Shown: positions 43,690 through 53,023 of the stretch, piece by piece | How positions within the stretch are numbered: position 1 is the stretch's first letter | Layout of the letters: each line of letters opens with the position of its first letter | Source: Gottfriedia endophytica | GTDB lineage: Bacteria > Bacillota > Bacilli > Bacillales > Bacillaceae_G | DNA: 64,000 nt | Direction: 5' to 3' | Assembly (NCBI RefSeq): GCF_017814275.1 | Contig: NZ_JAGIYQ010000001.1 | Coordinates: 281,515 to 345,514 of the forward strand | Program-made: the position numbers and the translations under genes | Notes under the pieces: model-generated | Told to the model about the DNA's origin: nothing | Databases searched by the model: none | The model's input: the letters and a program-made list of their open reading frames with translations, nothing else

Positions 43690-43882
43690 TTAACATCGTT
43701 TCTATTTAAGAATGTGTTAGTTAGTTTCCACTCCAGGATGCTCGCTTTCCGTGGGGCGGGCGGTGAGCCTCCTCGTCGCTCCTCCAGGAGTCTCGCACCT
43801 TCCGTTCCAACTAACTTCTGCTTTACTTGAAGCGTGCTTTAACATAACCTTTAAAAAAACTACAATCTTTTAAGAATTAGCA
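43690..43882 (+). repeat. Family A MITE-like repeat, diverged long copy
   Basis: Core GGATGCTCGCTTTCCGTGGG and AGGAGTCTCGCACCTTCCGT kept with a short centre. Its stem reads GTTAGTT and AACTAAC, whereas other copies read GTTGATT and AATCAAC: matched changes. Confidence 0.8.
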
Positions 43883-43904
43883 AATAAAGTGAAACTTCTA
43901 TCAG

Positions 43905-44035
43905 TGGGGTTTTTCTTTATCCCCATTGATGATTAGCCCGCCCAATCGGGCTTTTACGGGCAGTTATCCCCCCTATCTTCTTCGTCTCTCTATCAATCTT
44001 GAAGTGAAGTTCTTACTGCCCGTTAATGCGGGACA
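43905..44035. repeat. Structured non-coding element with three hairpins
   Basis: Hairpin 1: ATCAGTGGGG with CCCCATTGAT; hairpin 2: AGCCCG with CGGGCT and TTTT after it; long-range stem ACGGGCAGT (about 43956-43964) with ACTGCCCGT (about 44016-44024). I remember similar CGGGCAGTTA...ACTGCCCGTTAATGCGGG elements in Bacillus cereus group intergenic regions, but cannot verify it here. Lies between safA and nadA. Confidence 0.55.
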
Positions 44036-44037
44036 AA

Positions 44038-44087
44038 AAAGAAAACAGTGTTTCAAAAGTATCTTCTAACTTTTAAAACACTGTCAG
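44038..44087 (-). terminator. Rho-independent terminator after nadA
   Basis: ACAGTGTTTTAAAAGT and ACTTTTGAAACACTGT on the minus strand pair around an 8-nt loop, followed by TTTTCTTTTTT. Confidence 0.88.
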
Positions 44088-44094
44088 TATTTTC

Positions 44095-45204
44095 CTATGC
44101 AAGTAATAACATTTTATCAAGTGCTTTTATTGCATCAATAGCAATTGATTTTTCAACCTTAATAATGTTATCAATGGTTCCTTTTTCTATATTTTCAAGT
44201 GACCATAATAAATGTGGTAAATCAATTCGATTCATTGTTAAACAAGGACACATGTAAGGATTTAATGAAATAATTTCTTTATCAGGATGATTTTTAATAA
44301 TTCGCTGAACAAGATTCATTTCTGTTCCTATTGCCCACTTACTTCCAGGAGGTGCTGCTTCAATTTGATCAATTATATATTTTGTTGAACCGTTATCATC
44401 ACTTGCAGCAACTACTTCTCTTGAACATTCTGGATGAACAATGATTTGCATATCCGTATGATTTTTACGGACATTTTCAATATTTTTAACTGTGAAATTT
44501 TCATGTACAGAACAGTGTCCTTTCCAAAGGATCACTTTTATATCCTTTTCATCACCTTCATATTCTAGTGAGTCAGTTATTGGATTCCATATTGCCATTT
44601 GATCTAATGGTACCCCTAAATCAAAGGCCGTATTTCTTCCCAAATGTTGATCTGGTAAAAATAAGATTCGCTCTTTTTGAGTAAATGCCCATTCTACAAC
44701 CTTTTTAGCATTCGATGAAGTAACAGTTGAGCCATTATTACGTCCTACAAATGCTTTAATAGCAGCTGTTGAATTCACATACGTTAATGGAAGAATTGTA
44801 TCTCCAAATTTCTCTTGCAAAATTTTCCAAGCTCGATCCGTTTGATGATGATCTGCCATATCAGCCATAGAACATCCTGCACGCATATCTGGTAAAATGA
44901 CAATTTGTTCTTCGTCTGTTAATATATCCGCTGTTTCTGCCATAAAATGCACACCACAGAAAACAATGTATTTTGCTTTCTTATTTTGAGCTGCAACTTG
45001 TGCTAACTGAAGTGAATCACCCGTAGAGTCTGAAAATTGGACTACTTCCTCTTTTTGATAATGATGGCCCGGTATAAAAAGTTGATCACCTAGACGTTCT
45101 TTAATTGCACGTACTCTATTTTCCATCTCTTCTGTTGATAAAGTATAATATTCATCCGGAATTTGATATCCTTCATTTTTTTGTATTAATTCTAAAATAT
45201 TCAT
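44095..45204 (-). CDS. nadA: Quinolinate synthase
   Basis: [4Fe-4S] enzyme condensing iminoaspartate with dihydroxyacetone phosphate to quinolinate. 369 aa, long Bacillus type. Cluster ligands lie in [22 protein letters not shown] and [25 protein letters not shown] is a conserved active-site region. Third gene of nadB-nadC-nadA, 22 bp after nadC. The NifS-like cysteine desulfurase encoded divergently is the expected source of sulfur for its cluster. Confidence 0.96.
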   Translation of the reverse strand: MNILELIQKNEGYQIPDEYYTLSTEEMENRVRAIKERLGDQLFIPGHHYQKEEVVQFSDSTGDSLQLAQVAAQNKKAKYIVFCGVHFMAETADILTDEEQIVILPDMRAGCSMADMADHHQTDRAWKILQEKFGDTILPLTYVNSTAAIKAFVGRNNGSTVTSSNAKKVVEWAFTQKERILFLPDQHLGRNTAFDLGVPLDQMAIWNPITDSLEYEGDEKDIKVILWKGHCSVHENFTVKNIENVRKNHTDMQIIVHPECSREVVAASDDNGSTKYIIDQIEAAPPGSKWAIGTEMNLVQRIIKNHPDKEIISLNPYMCPCLTMNRIDLPHLLWSLENIEKGTIDNIIKVEKSIAIDAIKALDKMLLLA

Positions 45205-45226
45205 GATTTACTCTCCCATCCCTTTT

Positions 45227-46054
45227 TTACAAATAAAAACTAAGATCTAAAGCTTTAACTGAGTGAGTTAAAAATCCTAAAGAAATAACATTGACACCAC
45301 AGTCACGATAGCTCGCTAAGTTTTCTAAAGTAATCCCTCCAGATGCCTCTGTCACAATTGTTGATGGGACATGTTTTCCGAAACGTATAATCTCCTCTGG
45401 TGAACGGTTATCATACATAATGACATCTGCACCAGCTTCAACTGATTCTATTACCTGCTCTTCAGATTCTGTTTCAACTTCAATTTTGATCATATGACCT
45501 AACTGCTTCCGAATACTTTCAACCGCATTCTTAATTGACCCAGCATATGCAATATGGTTGTCTTTTAACATAACTCCATCATAAAGACCAAAACGGTGAT
45601 TAAAACCTCCACCACAAGTAACCGCATATTTATCAAACATTCTTAAACCAGGTATTGTTTTACGAGTATCAACAATCTTAATCTCTTTATTATTTAACGT
45701 TCTTACTGCTTCAGCTGTTAAAGTTGCAATGCCACTCATTCGCTGTAATAAATTCAACATGACACGTTCACCAGATAATAGAATTTGAACTGGCCCTTCA
45801 ACTTCAGCAATTAATTGCCCTTTTTCAACTAAATCACCATCCTGAACGTGAAGCGTAACATGAACATCTTGATGTAGAATTCCATACGTTACAGCAATGA
45901 TTTTTGTACCGGCAATAATCCCTGATTCTTTGGCAATGATTCTACCTGTACTCCGCTCAGAAATTGGAAAAATTAGAGTAGCTGATAAGTCACCATCTCC
46001 AATATCTTCTAAAAGAAATTGCTCGATTTGTTTTTTAGCCTTTAGTTCATTCAT
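45227..46054 (-). CDS. nadC: Nicotinate-nucleotide pyrophosphorylase (quinolinate phosphoribosyltransferase)
   Basis: Converts quinolinate plus PRPP to nicotinate mononucleotide with CO2 release. 275 aa. VDTRKTIPGLRMFDKYAVTC and GGGFNHRFGLYDGVMLKDNH are the substrate-binding signature; the C-terminal barrel ends with TEASGGITLENLASYRDCGV. It starts 13 bp after nadB. Confidence 0.97.
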   Translation of the reverse strand: MNELKAKKQIEQFLLEDIGDGDLSATLIFPISERSTGRIIAKESGIIAGTKIIAVTYGILHQDVHVTLHVQDGDLVEKGQLIAEVEGPVQILLSGERVMLNLLQRMSGIATLTAEAVRTLNNKEIKIVDTRKTIPGLRMFDKYAVTCGGGFNHRFGLYDGVMLKDNHIAYAGSIKNAVESIRKQLGHMIKIEVETESEEQVIESVEAGADVIMYDNRSPEEIIRFGKHVPSTIVTEASGGITLENLASYRDCGVNVISLGFLTHSVKALDLSFYL

Positions 46055-46066
46055 GTTATTTCTCCC

Positions 46067-47551
46067 CTACGCAATGACTTGATTTGTTGATGTTTCTCTT
46101 ATATCTAAGAAATGAGATCCTACACTCTCTTTTCGGTTTAAAGCAGATTGTGCAATTAAATTACCAACTGTAATCATATTTAAGCGGACTAACACATCTA
46201 CTGTTAAATTCACAGATTTTTCATCATTTGAAAGATGATAATGAAACCAATTTATTGCATCTTGTAATTCCTTTTCGGTACGGATAATTCCTACCTTTTG
46301 CATCATAATCTCTTGAATTTCTTCCTTAGTAGGCATATTTCTGCCAATAGGAAGTTCATAAATAACCTCTATCTCTTCATCATTGTCATCACGATTCAAT
46401 AGATAATGAGCTACTTTTTCTCCAAAAACCATTCCTTCAAGCAGAGAATTACTAGCTAATCGATTCGCACCATGAACACCTGTACATGCAACCTCACCAA
46501 TCGCAAACAAATGTTTAATTGATGTTTCACCATTTTCATTTGTTTTTACTCCCCCCATATGAAAATGGGCTCCTGGAACAACTGGAATTAATGGATGATC
46601 CAAATTCAAGCCATTACTTACTAAATTTTCATAGATTGTTGGAAAACGCTTAGAAAAGTTATTTACCGGTGATATATCTAAATACACATCTTCCCCATTT
46701 TTCATTTCATTAAAGATTGCACGACTAACGATATCTCTAGGAGCTAAATCCTCCATTGAATGCAAATCTTTCATGACACGTTTTCCACTACCCGTAACTA
46801 AAAAAGCCCCTTCTCCTCTAACAGCTTCTGAAATAAGACCATGACAAGAACCATTCAAATAGAGTAATGTAGGATGAAATTGAACAAACTCTAAATCTGC
46901 TAGTTCACACCCTGCACGATATGCCATCGCTATACCATCACCTGTAGCTGTGTGAACATTCGAGCTAAATTGATAGAGAGAACCGATTCCACCTGTTGCT
47001 ACTATTGTGTTATGTGCATAATATTTTTTTAGGTTATTTCTTTCATCAAGAACCGCAACTCCAACGCAACGTTCATCTTTTATCAGAAAATCAACTGCCG
47101 TCTCATTTTCTACAATTTTGGCTCTCCCTTTTAATCTGTTTAACAACGTTTCTACTAAATACTTACCCGTTGCATCTCCACCAGCATGTAAAATTCGGCG
47201 TCGTCCATGTGCCCCTTCTTTACCTAATTGCGGCATTCCATTTTCATCACAATCAAACTTCATACCTTTTTCAATCATTAATTCAATTGCTTTCGGTCCA
47301 TTTTTGACAAGCTCTAATACAGCATTTTTATTATTTACATAGCATCCTGCTACAATTGTATCCTCATAATGTTGTTGCCAAGTATCCCCCGGTGATACAG
47401 CAGCTGCAACACCACCCTGTGCAATCATAGAATTGCATTCATTTATCGTTCCTTTTGTGAACACTATCACATTCTTCTTATCACAAATTTCATCAGCTGC
47501 CATTAATGCAGCAATTCCACTGCCAATAATGACGACTTCTGCTTTATGCAT
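46067..47551 (-). CDS. nadB: L-aspartate oxidase
   Basis: FAD enzyme that oxidises aspartate to iminoaspartate, the first step of NAD synthesis. 494 aa. FAD-binding VVIIGSGIAALMAADEI at the N-terminus, TKGTINECNSMIAQGGVAAA, and HFHMGGVKTNENGETSIKHL then FAIGEVACTGVHGANRLASN mark the succinate dehydrogenase/fumarate reductase-type flavoprotein family. The frame opens at 47590, but AGGGGGA before the ATG at 47549-47551 sets the start. Divergent from nifS. Confidence 0.95.
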   Translation of the reverse strand: MHKAEVVIIGSGIAALMAADEICDKKNVIVFTKGTINECNSMIAQGGVAAAVSPGDTWQQHYEDTIVAGCYVNNKNAVLELVKNGPKAIELMIEKGMKFDCDENGMPQLGKEGAHGRRRILHAGGDATGKYLVETLLNRLKGRAKIVENETAVDFLIKDERCVGVAVLDERNNLKKYYAHNTIVATGGIGSLYQFSSNVHTATGDGIAMAYRAGCELADLEFVQFHPTLLYLNGSCHGLISEAVRGEGAFLVTGSGKRVMKDLHSMEDLAPRDIVSRAIFNEMKNGEDVYLDISPVNNFSKRFPTIYENLVSNGLNLDHPLIPVVPGAHFHMGGVKTNENGETSIKHLFAIGEVACTGVHGANRLASNSLLEGMVFGEKVAHYLLNRDDNDEEIEVIYELPIGRNMPTKEEIQEIMMQKVGIIRTEKELQDAINWFHYHLSNDEKSVNLTVDVLVRLNMITVGNLIAQSALNRKESVGSHFLDIRETSTNQVIA

Positions 47552-47594
47552 TGTATTTTCCCCCTGAAAGCTTTGTGTAATAATGAGCATATAG

Positions 47595-47655
47595 TTAAAA
47601 TACAGTTAATTTTACATATGTCTTGACACCTATATTTACATATATTTAAACTAAT
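47595..47655. promoter_or_regulatory. Divergent nadB/nifS control region with candidate NadR (NiaR) site
   Basis: Contains TGTCTTGACA (47620-47629), an interrupted palindrome, and two TTTACATAT copies at 47611 and 47636. In B. subtilis the niacin-responsive repressor binds the region between divergent nadB and nifS; the exact site here is inferred from symmetry only. Confidence 0.4.
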
Positions 47656-47782
47656 GACAAGAGTTTTTTTATAAACATTATTATTTTTAAAATAACGGCT
47701 ATTCTAAAAAACCTTTTTATACAAATTTCTACTAATTCTGTAGGTAACATAAATTGTTTAAATTGAATCGGGAGGTCTTCTA

Positions 47783-48913
47783 TTGATTTATTTAGATTAT
47801 GCAGCATCAACACCAATGAGTGATGAAGCCTTACAAACTTTTCTTTCTGCTTCAAAACAATATTTTGCAAATGAGAGAAGTCTTCATGACTTAGGCTCAA
47901 ACTCTGCATTATTATTAAAAACGGCTCGAAAACAACTTGCTACATTATTAGATTCCGACGAGTCCTCTATTTATTTCACAAGTGGAGGTACTGAGTCGAA
48001 TAGTTTAGCTATTCAAACATTATTAGAAAGCTCTAAAAAAACAGGCAAGCAAATTATTACAACAAAATGTGAACATTCTTCGATCTTGAATTTATTAGAA
48101 CGATTGTCAACTAAAGGTTTCGAAATTACTTATATTCCAGTTAACGAAAATGGTGTAATCAATTTAGATGAATTACAGAAAAATATTTCCGAAAATACTG
48201 TGTTAGCGATCTTCCAGCATGTTAACTCTGAAATCGGAACGATCCAACCAATTGAAGAAATCTCTAAAATATTATCTAAATATGATATTTTATTTCATTG
48301 TGATTGTGTCCAATCATTCGGAAAAATCGAAGTAAATCCTAATAAACTCGGAGTCACTAGTCTAAGTATTTCAAGTCATAAATTATATGGCCCAAAAGGT
48401 GTTGGAGCAGTTTACATTAATCCAAGTATTGCTTGGGAACCACTCATTCCAGGAACTTCGCATGAAAATGGTTTTAGACCCGGTACTGTAAATGTCCCTG
48501 CAATCGCATCTTTTGTAACTTCTGCTTCTACACTTTCTCAGAATTTGCGAAAGAATTACGAGCATTATAGAATGTTACATGAAGAATTAAATAATGTACT
48601 TAAACCTTTTCCAAATAAATTTATCATTGAAGGTGACTCTGAATTTTCTGTTCCTCATATAATTGGTATGAGAATTCTCGGCCTTGAAGGGCAATATGTA
48701 TTATTAGAATGTAATCGTCACCAGTTAGCCATTTCGACTGGAAGTGCCTGCTCTATTGGCATGCAAAAGCCATCTACCACCTTACTTGCGATTGGAAAAA
48801 ATGAAAGCGAAGCGAAGCAATTTTTTAGATTGTCATTTGGGATCATGACAACAGTAGAAGATATTAAAAAATTAGGAAAAGTATTAATCAGTATAGCTGA
48901 AAATAATGAATAA
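47783..48913 (+). CDS. nifS: NifS-like cysteine desulfurase for NadA
   Basis: PLP enzyme moving sulfur from cysteine to its active-site Cys for iron-sulfur assembly, in this context for NadA. 376 aa. PLP Lys at 200 (SISSHKLYGPKG), pyridine-binding His in TKCEHSS, active-site Cys at 323 in STGSACSIGM. TTG start seven bases after GGGAGG. Divergent from nadB and followed 15 bp later by the repressor gene, the B. subtilis arrangement. Confidence 0.94.
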   Translation: MIYLDYAASTPMSDEALQTFLSASKQYFANERSLHDLGSNSALLLKTARKQLATLLDSDESSIYFTSGGTESNSLAIQTLLESSKKTGKQIITTKCEHSSILNLLERLSTKGFEITYIPVNENGVINLDELQKNISENTVLAIFQHVNSEIGTIQPIEEISKILSKYDILFHCDCVQSFGKIEVNPNKLGVTSLSISSHKLYGPKGVGAVYINPSIAWEPLIPGTSHENGFRPGTVNVPAIASFVTSASTLSQNLRKNYEHYRMLHEELNNVLKPFPNKFIIEGDSEFSVPHIIGMRILGLEGQYVLLECNRHQLAISTGSACSIGMQKPSTTLLAIGKNESEAKQFFRLSFGIMTTVEDIKKLGKVLISIAENNE

Positions 48914-48928
48914 TTTGAGGGATGTATT

Positions 48929-49462
48929 ATGAATAAAAAATTACTTGGTGAAGAAAGAAGGAATATGATTTTACAATGGCTCAAGGAAGAAAAAGCACCT
49001 TTATCTGGAAATCAATTAGCTAAAAGAACAAACGTTAGTAGACAGGTAATCGTTGGGGATATGACTCTTTTAAAAGCAAAAAAAGAACCTATTTTAGCAA
49101 CCTCACAAGGTTATCTCTATCTTCATAAAAATGAGGAGCTTGCAAAAGTAGAAAAAATTATTACTTGTCAGCACTTACCATCTGAAACAAAAAAAGAAAT
49201 AGAGATATTAGTAGACCATGGAATTTTTGTGAAAGATGTATTAGTTGAACACCCTGTATATGGCTATATTTCTGCCCAATTGCATATCGGAAACCGAAGT
49301 GACCTAAATCATTTTTTAGAAAAAATGGACCAAACGCAATCACTTCCGTTATCTAATTTAACAAATGGTATTCATTTACATACAATCGTAGCAGATACTG
49401 AAGAACAAATGACGAAAGCGTTAATCGAATTACGAAAAGAAGGTATATTAGTCGAGGAATAA
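48929..49462 (+). CDS. nadR: Niacin-responsive repressor NadR/NiaR (YrxA)
   Basis: Represses NAD synthesis genes when nicotinic acid is available. 177 aa: an HTH_11 domain at 6-60 (RNMILQWLKEEKAPLSGNQL, then AKRTNVSRQVIVGDMTLLKA) and a 3H domain with its three conserved His (DHGIFVKDVLVEHPVYGYIS and GIHLHTIVA). Good GAGGGA ribosome site. Cotranscribed with nifS and expected to act on the divergent nadB-nifS region. Confidence 0.93.
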   Translation: MNKKLLGEERRNMILQWLKEEKAPLSGNQLAKRTNVSRQVIVGDMTLLKAKKEPILATSQGYLYLHKNEELAKVEKIITCQHLPSETKKEIEILVDHGIFVKDVLVEHPVYGYISAQLHIGNRSDLNHFLEKMDQTQSLPLSNLTNGIHLHTIVADTEEQMTKALIELRKEGILVEE

Positions 49463-49539
49463 AACAACTCAATTTATACTTTCCATAACGCAGGCTCTAA
49501 TTGTTCATCTGAAAAAGATTTTGTTATATGAAAATGTTG

Positions 49540-49589
49540 ATAATGAAGTTGATTGGAGCGAAAGGTGCGAGATGCCTGGAGCGGAATTC
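49540..49589 (-). repeat. Family A repeat, core-less derivative in reverse orientation
   Basis: AAGTTGATTGGAGCGAAAGG then TGCGAGATGCC then TGGAGCGGAATTCAACTT: the two inner arms joined directly, without the GC-rich core or outer ends. The only reversed copy in the window. Confidence 0.65.
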
Positions 49590-49637
49590 AACTTAATAAA
49601 TTCTTAAATTAAAACCAAGTTTTACGTAAATATATAA

Positions 49638-49679
49638 AGAAAAAAGTAGTCCAACAGATCGTTAAAGGACTACTTTTTT
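49638..49679. terminator. Bidirectional terminator between nadR and obg
   Basis: AAAAAAGTAGTCC and GGACTACTTTTTT form a 13-bp stem with T-runs on both strands. Confidence 0.9.
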
Positions 49680-49687
49680 GATATTCA

Positions 49688-51022
<1,335 letters not shown>

Positions 51023-51065
51023 TTAAAAGAGTGCACAAGTGCTTTAATTTTATTTTATGTTGTTC

Positions 51066-51605
51066 TTATTTTTCTAATCGGAACTCAATACTACATTCCT
51101 CAATTTCACAAAAATAAGAGCTTAATTTAATCTTGTGTTCATTTGTTGAAGTTACGATCCATTTCAATAAATCTTCTTTCTTTGTTAGTTTACCTCTGAA
51201 GTCGAAAAAGAAACGAACAGCATCATTGTTTATTTCTATCGTTAATGTTAAAAAATTTTCCTCGTATAAATGTACCCAAGACTCTAATTTATCAAGAAAT
51301 TCTTGTAACCAATTTACTAATAACTCATCAAATTGCTTTAATGAACATGGATCACCTAAAATTTCGTAATCCAATACAATTCCTCTTGGTTTCCAATTAT
51401 ATGTAATAACAAATTCAGCAAAAGAAGGAGTATGTAAGGAGCTAATTTTAGCTTCATTCATTGCTTCCGCCGTTACTTTATTCATTACATCTTCTAATTG
51501 TGATTGTTGTCCTGTTTGTAAGTACCCTTTGATGAGTTGAATACGATTAAGCCAGTCATGCCTCGAATGTCTCAGCACTTCTAGAACATCCCAATTTTCC
51601 TTCAT
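51066..51605 (-). CDS. spo0B: Sporulation initiation phosphotransferase Spo0B
   Basis: Moves phosphate from Spo0F to Spo0A in the sporulation phosphorelay. 179 aa. The phosphorylated His lies in LRHSRHDWLNRIQLIKGYLQ (H16, corresponding to H30 of B. subtilis Spo0B, which has a longer N-terminus). The C-terminal half is a degenerate ATPase-like fold. Located between rpmA and obg, as expected. Confidence 0.93.
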   Translation of the reverse strand: MKENWDVLEVLRHSRHDWLNRIQLIKGYLQTGQQSQLEDVMNKVTAEAMNEAKISSLHTPSFAEFVITYNWKPRGIVLDYEILGDPCSLKQFDELLVNWLQEFLDKLESWVHLYEENFLTLTIEINNDAVRFFFDFRGKLTKKEDLLKWIVTSTNEHKIKLSSYFCEIEECSIEFRLEK

Positions 51606-51658
51606 TATATTCTCCTATGCACTAACAATTAATTTTTGAAAGAAGATATAGATACAGA

Positions 51659-51686
51659 AAAACTCTAACCTAAAAGGTTAGAGTTT
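51659..51686 (-). terminator. Terminator after rpmA
   Basis: AAACTCTAACC and GGTTAGAGTTT pair around TAAAA; on the minus strand followed by TTTCTG. It may attenuate reading into spo0B-obg. Confidence 0.8.
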
Positions 51687-51699
51687 CTAAGTTAGTTAA

Positions 51700-51990
51700 T
51701 TAAGCTTCTTGAGCTACTGGGTATACACTTACTTGTTTACGATCACGGCCAAGACGTTCGAATTTAACAACGCCATCAACTTTCGCAAATAAAGTGTCAT
51801 CTCCACCACGACCAACATTTACACCTGGGTAAATTTTAGTTCCGCGTTGACGGTAAAGAATTGAACCACCAGTTACGAATTGTCCATCAGCACGTTTAGC
51901 ACCTAAACGTTTTGAGATTGAATCACGACCGTTTTTTGTACTACCTACCCCTTTTTTAGAAGCAAATAGCTGCAGATTTAACTTTAACAT
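51700..51990 (-). CDS. rpmA: 50S ribosomal protein L27 with Prp-cleaved N-terminal extension
   Basis: Protein of the large subunit near the peptidyl-transferase centre. 96 aa starting [20 protein letters not shown]. The first nine residues (MLKLNLQLF) are the Firmicute extension removed by the protease Prp before ASKKG. AGGAGGTG precedes the ATG at 51988-51990. Prp is encoded just upstream; rplU-prp-rpmA form one operon. Confidence 0.97.
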   Translation of the reverse strand: MLKLNLQLFASKKGVGSTKNGRDSISKRLGAKRADGQFVTGGSILYRQRGTKIYPGVNVGRGGDDTLFAKVDGVVKFERLGRDRKQVSVYPVAQEA

Positions 51991-52006
51991 AGTTACACCT
52001 CCTGTT

Positions 52007-52342
52007 TTATTCATAAACTGTAACATTTTCGCCATAACTTTCTTCAATAGTTTTTAACGAGACAACCATTGCTTCAAGTATGACTTGTGCTTTTTGCATT
52101 TGATTTTCTGAAAGTTTTTCCGGTAATCGATAATGTAAGTATGCACTTTCTTCATCAATTATCGTATGTTCCTCAGCATCAATGTCGCAAATCGCGTGTA
52201 ATGCATTAATTGTACCAATTGATACAGATGATATACCTGCACAGACAATATCATGTCCAGCGTCATCAAAAAATGCATGTCCACTTATTTTAAAGGAACG
52301 GATTAAACCGTCATGTTTTCGTTCAATTGTTATAATTGTCAT
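52007..52342 (-). CDS. prp: Ribosomal-processing cysteine protease Prp (YsxB)
   Basis: Cleaves the N-terminal extension of L27 in Firmicutes. 111 aa. Catalytic His22 (ISGHAFFD) and Cys34 (DIVCAGIS) match the published S. aureus Prp residues in position. It lies between rplU (10 bp) and rpmA (16 bp), always the same arrangement in the phylum. Confidence 0.96.
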   Translation of the reverse strand: MTIITIERKHDGLIRSFKISGHAFFDDAGHDIVCAGISSVSIGTINALHAICDIDAEEHTIIDEESAYLHYRLPEKLSENQMQKAQVILEAMVVSLKTIEESYGENVTVYE

Positions 52343-52351
52343 TGCTCAAAA

Positions 52352-52660
52352 TTAAGCGTTGATTTTTTCAATAACAACTTTAGTGTAAGGTTGACGATGA
52401 CCTTGTTTACGACGGTAGTTCTTTTTAGATTTGTATTTGAATACAAGAATCTTTTTCGCTTTACCGTTCTTTTCAACTTTAGCAGTTACAGTAGCTCCTT
52501 CAACAGTTGGAGAACCAACTTTGATGCTTTCGCCACCTACGAATAAAACTTTGTCAAATGTAACAGTGTCACCTGCGTTTGTATCAAGCTTTTCGATGTA
52601 GATTGCTTGACCTTCTTCAACTTTAATTTGTTTACCACCAGTTTCAATAATTGCGTACAT
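52352..52660 (-). CDS. rplU: 50S ribosomal protein L21
   Basis: Large-subunit protein, 102 aa, beginning [20 protein letters not shown] and ending [16 protein letters not shown]. First gene of rplU-prp-rpmA. Expression is probably controlled by the structured leader directly upstream (52665-52757). Confidence 0.98.
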   Translation of the reverse strand: MYAIIETGGKQIKVEEGQAIYIEKLDTNAGDTVTFDKVLFVGGESIKVGSPTVEGATVTAKVEKNGKAKKILVFKYKSKKNYRRKQGHRQPYTKVVIEKINA

Positions 52661-52664
52661 AATT

Positions 52665-52757
52665 GCACCTCCTCATATAGTCTAAGACTCGCCAATGACA
52701 GGCATGCAATTGCATTTAATACCTGTTATGTGCGGTTGTAGCACGGTGCTACTAACA
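52665..52757 (-). ncRNA. L21 leader, structured 5' UTR of rplU
   Basis: On the minus strand GTAGCACCGTGCTAC forms a perfect GC-rich hairpin, followed by AACAGG and CCTGTC arms and a tract leading into the GGAGG ribosome site. Position and hairpins fit the L21 leader family of Bacilli, a presumed autoregulatory mRNA structure. Confidence 0.8.
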
Positions 52758-52762
52758 TTAAG

Positions 52763-52791
52763 ATGTTATCATGTGAGAATATAATTGTCAA
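52763..52791 (-). promoter_or_regulatory. Sigma-A promoter of rplU
   Basis: On the minus strand TTGACA (52791-52786), a 17-base spacer, TAACAT (52768-52763). Predicted start near 52756, at the edge of the L21 leader. Confidence 0.8.
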
Positions 52792-52810
52792 TCAATACTT
52801 CGTAAATCAA

Positions 52811-53023
52811 GGCTGTTTTCATATACATTGTTGCTATTTAGAATGCGTTAGTTGATTTCAACTCTAGGATACTCCCTTTCCGCGTGGCGTGAGCTAGCCT
52901 CCTCGTCGCTATCGCTCCCGCGGGGTCTCACCCTTCCCGCTATTCCCACAGGAGTCTCGCACCTTCCGCCCGAATCAACTTTTGTCTTAAAATCTCAAAA
53001 GCCACATTCTTAAAAAAAGAACC
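52811..53023 (+). repeat. Family A MITE-like repeat, long copy abutting rng
   Basis: Left end GGCTGTTTTCATATACATTG; right end TTCTTAAAAAAAGAACC, whose last base is the first base of the rng stop codon (TAG on the minus strand). Lies between rng and the rplU promoter. Confidence 0.85.
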
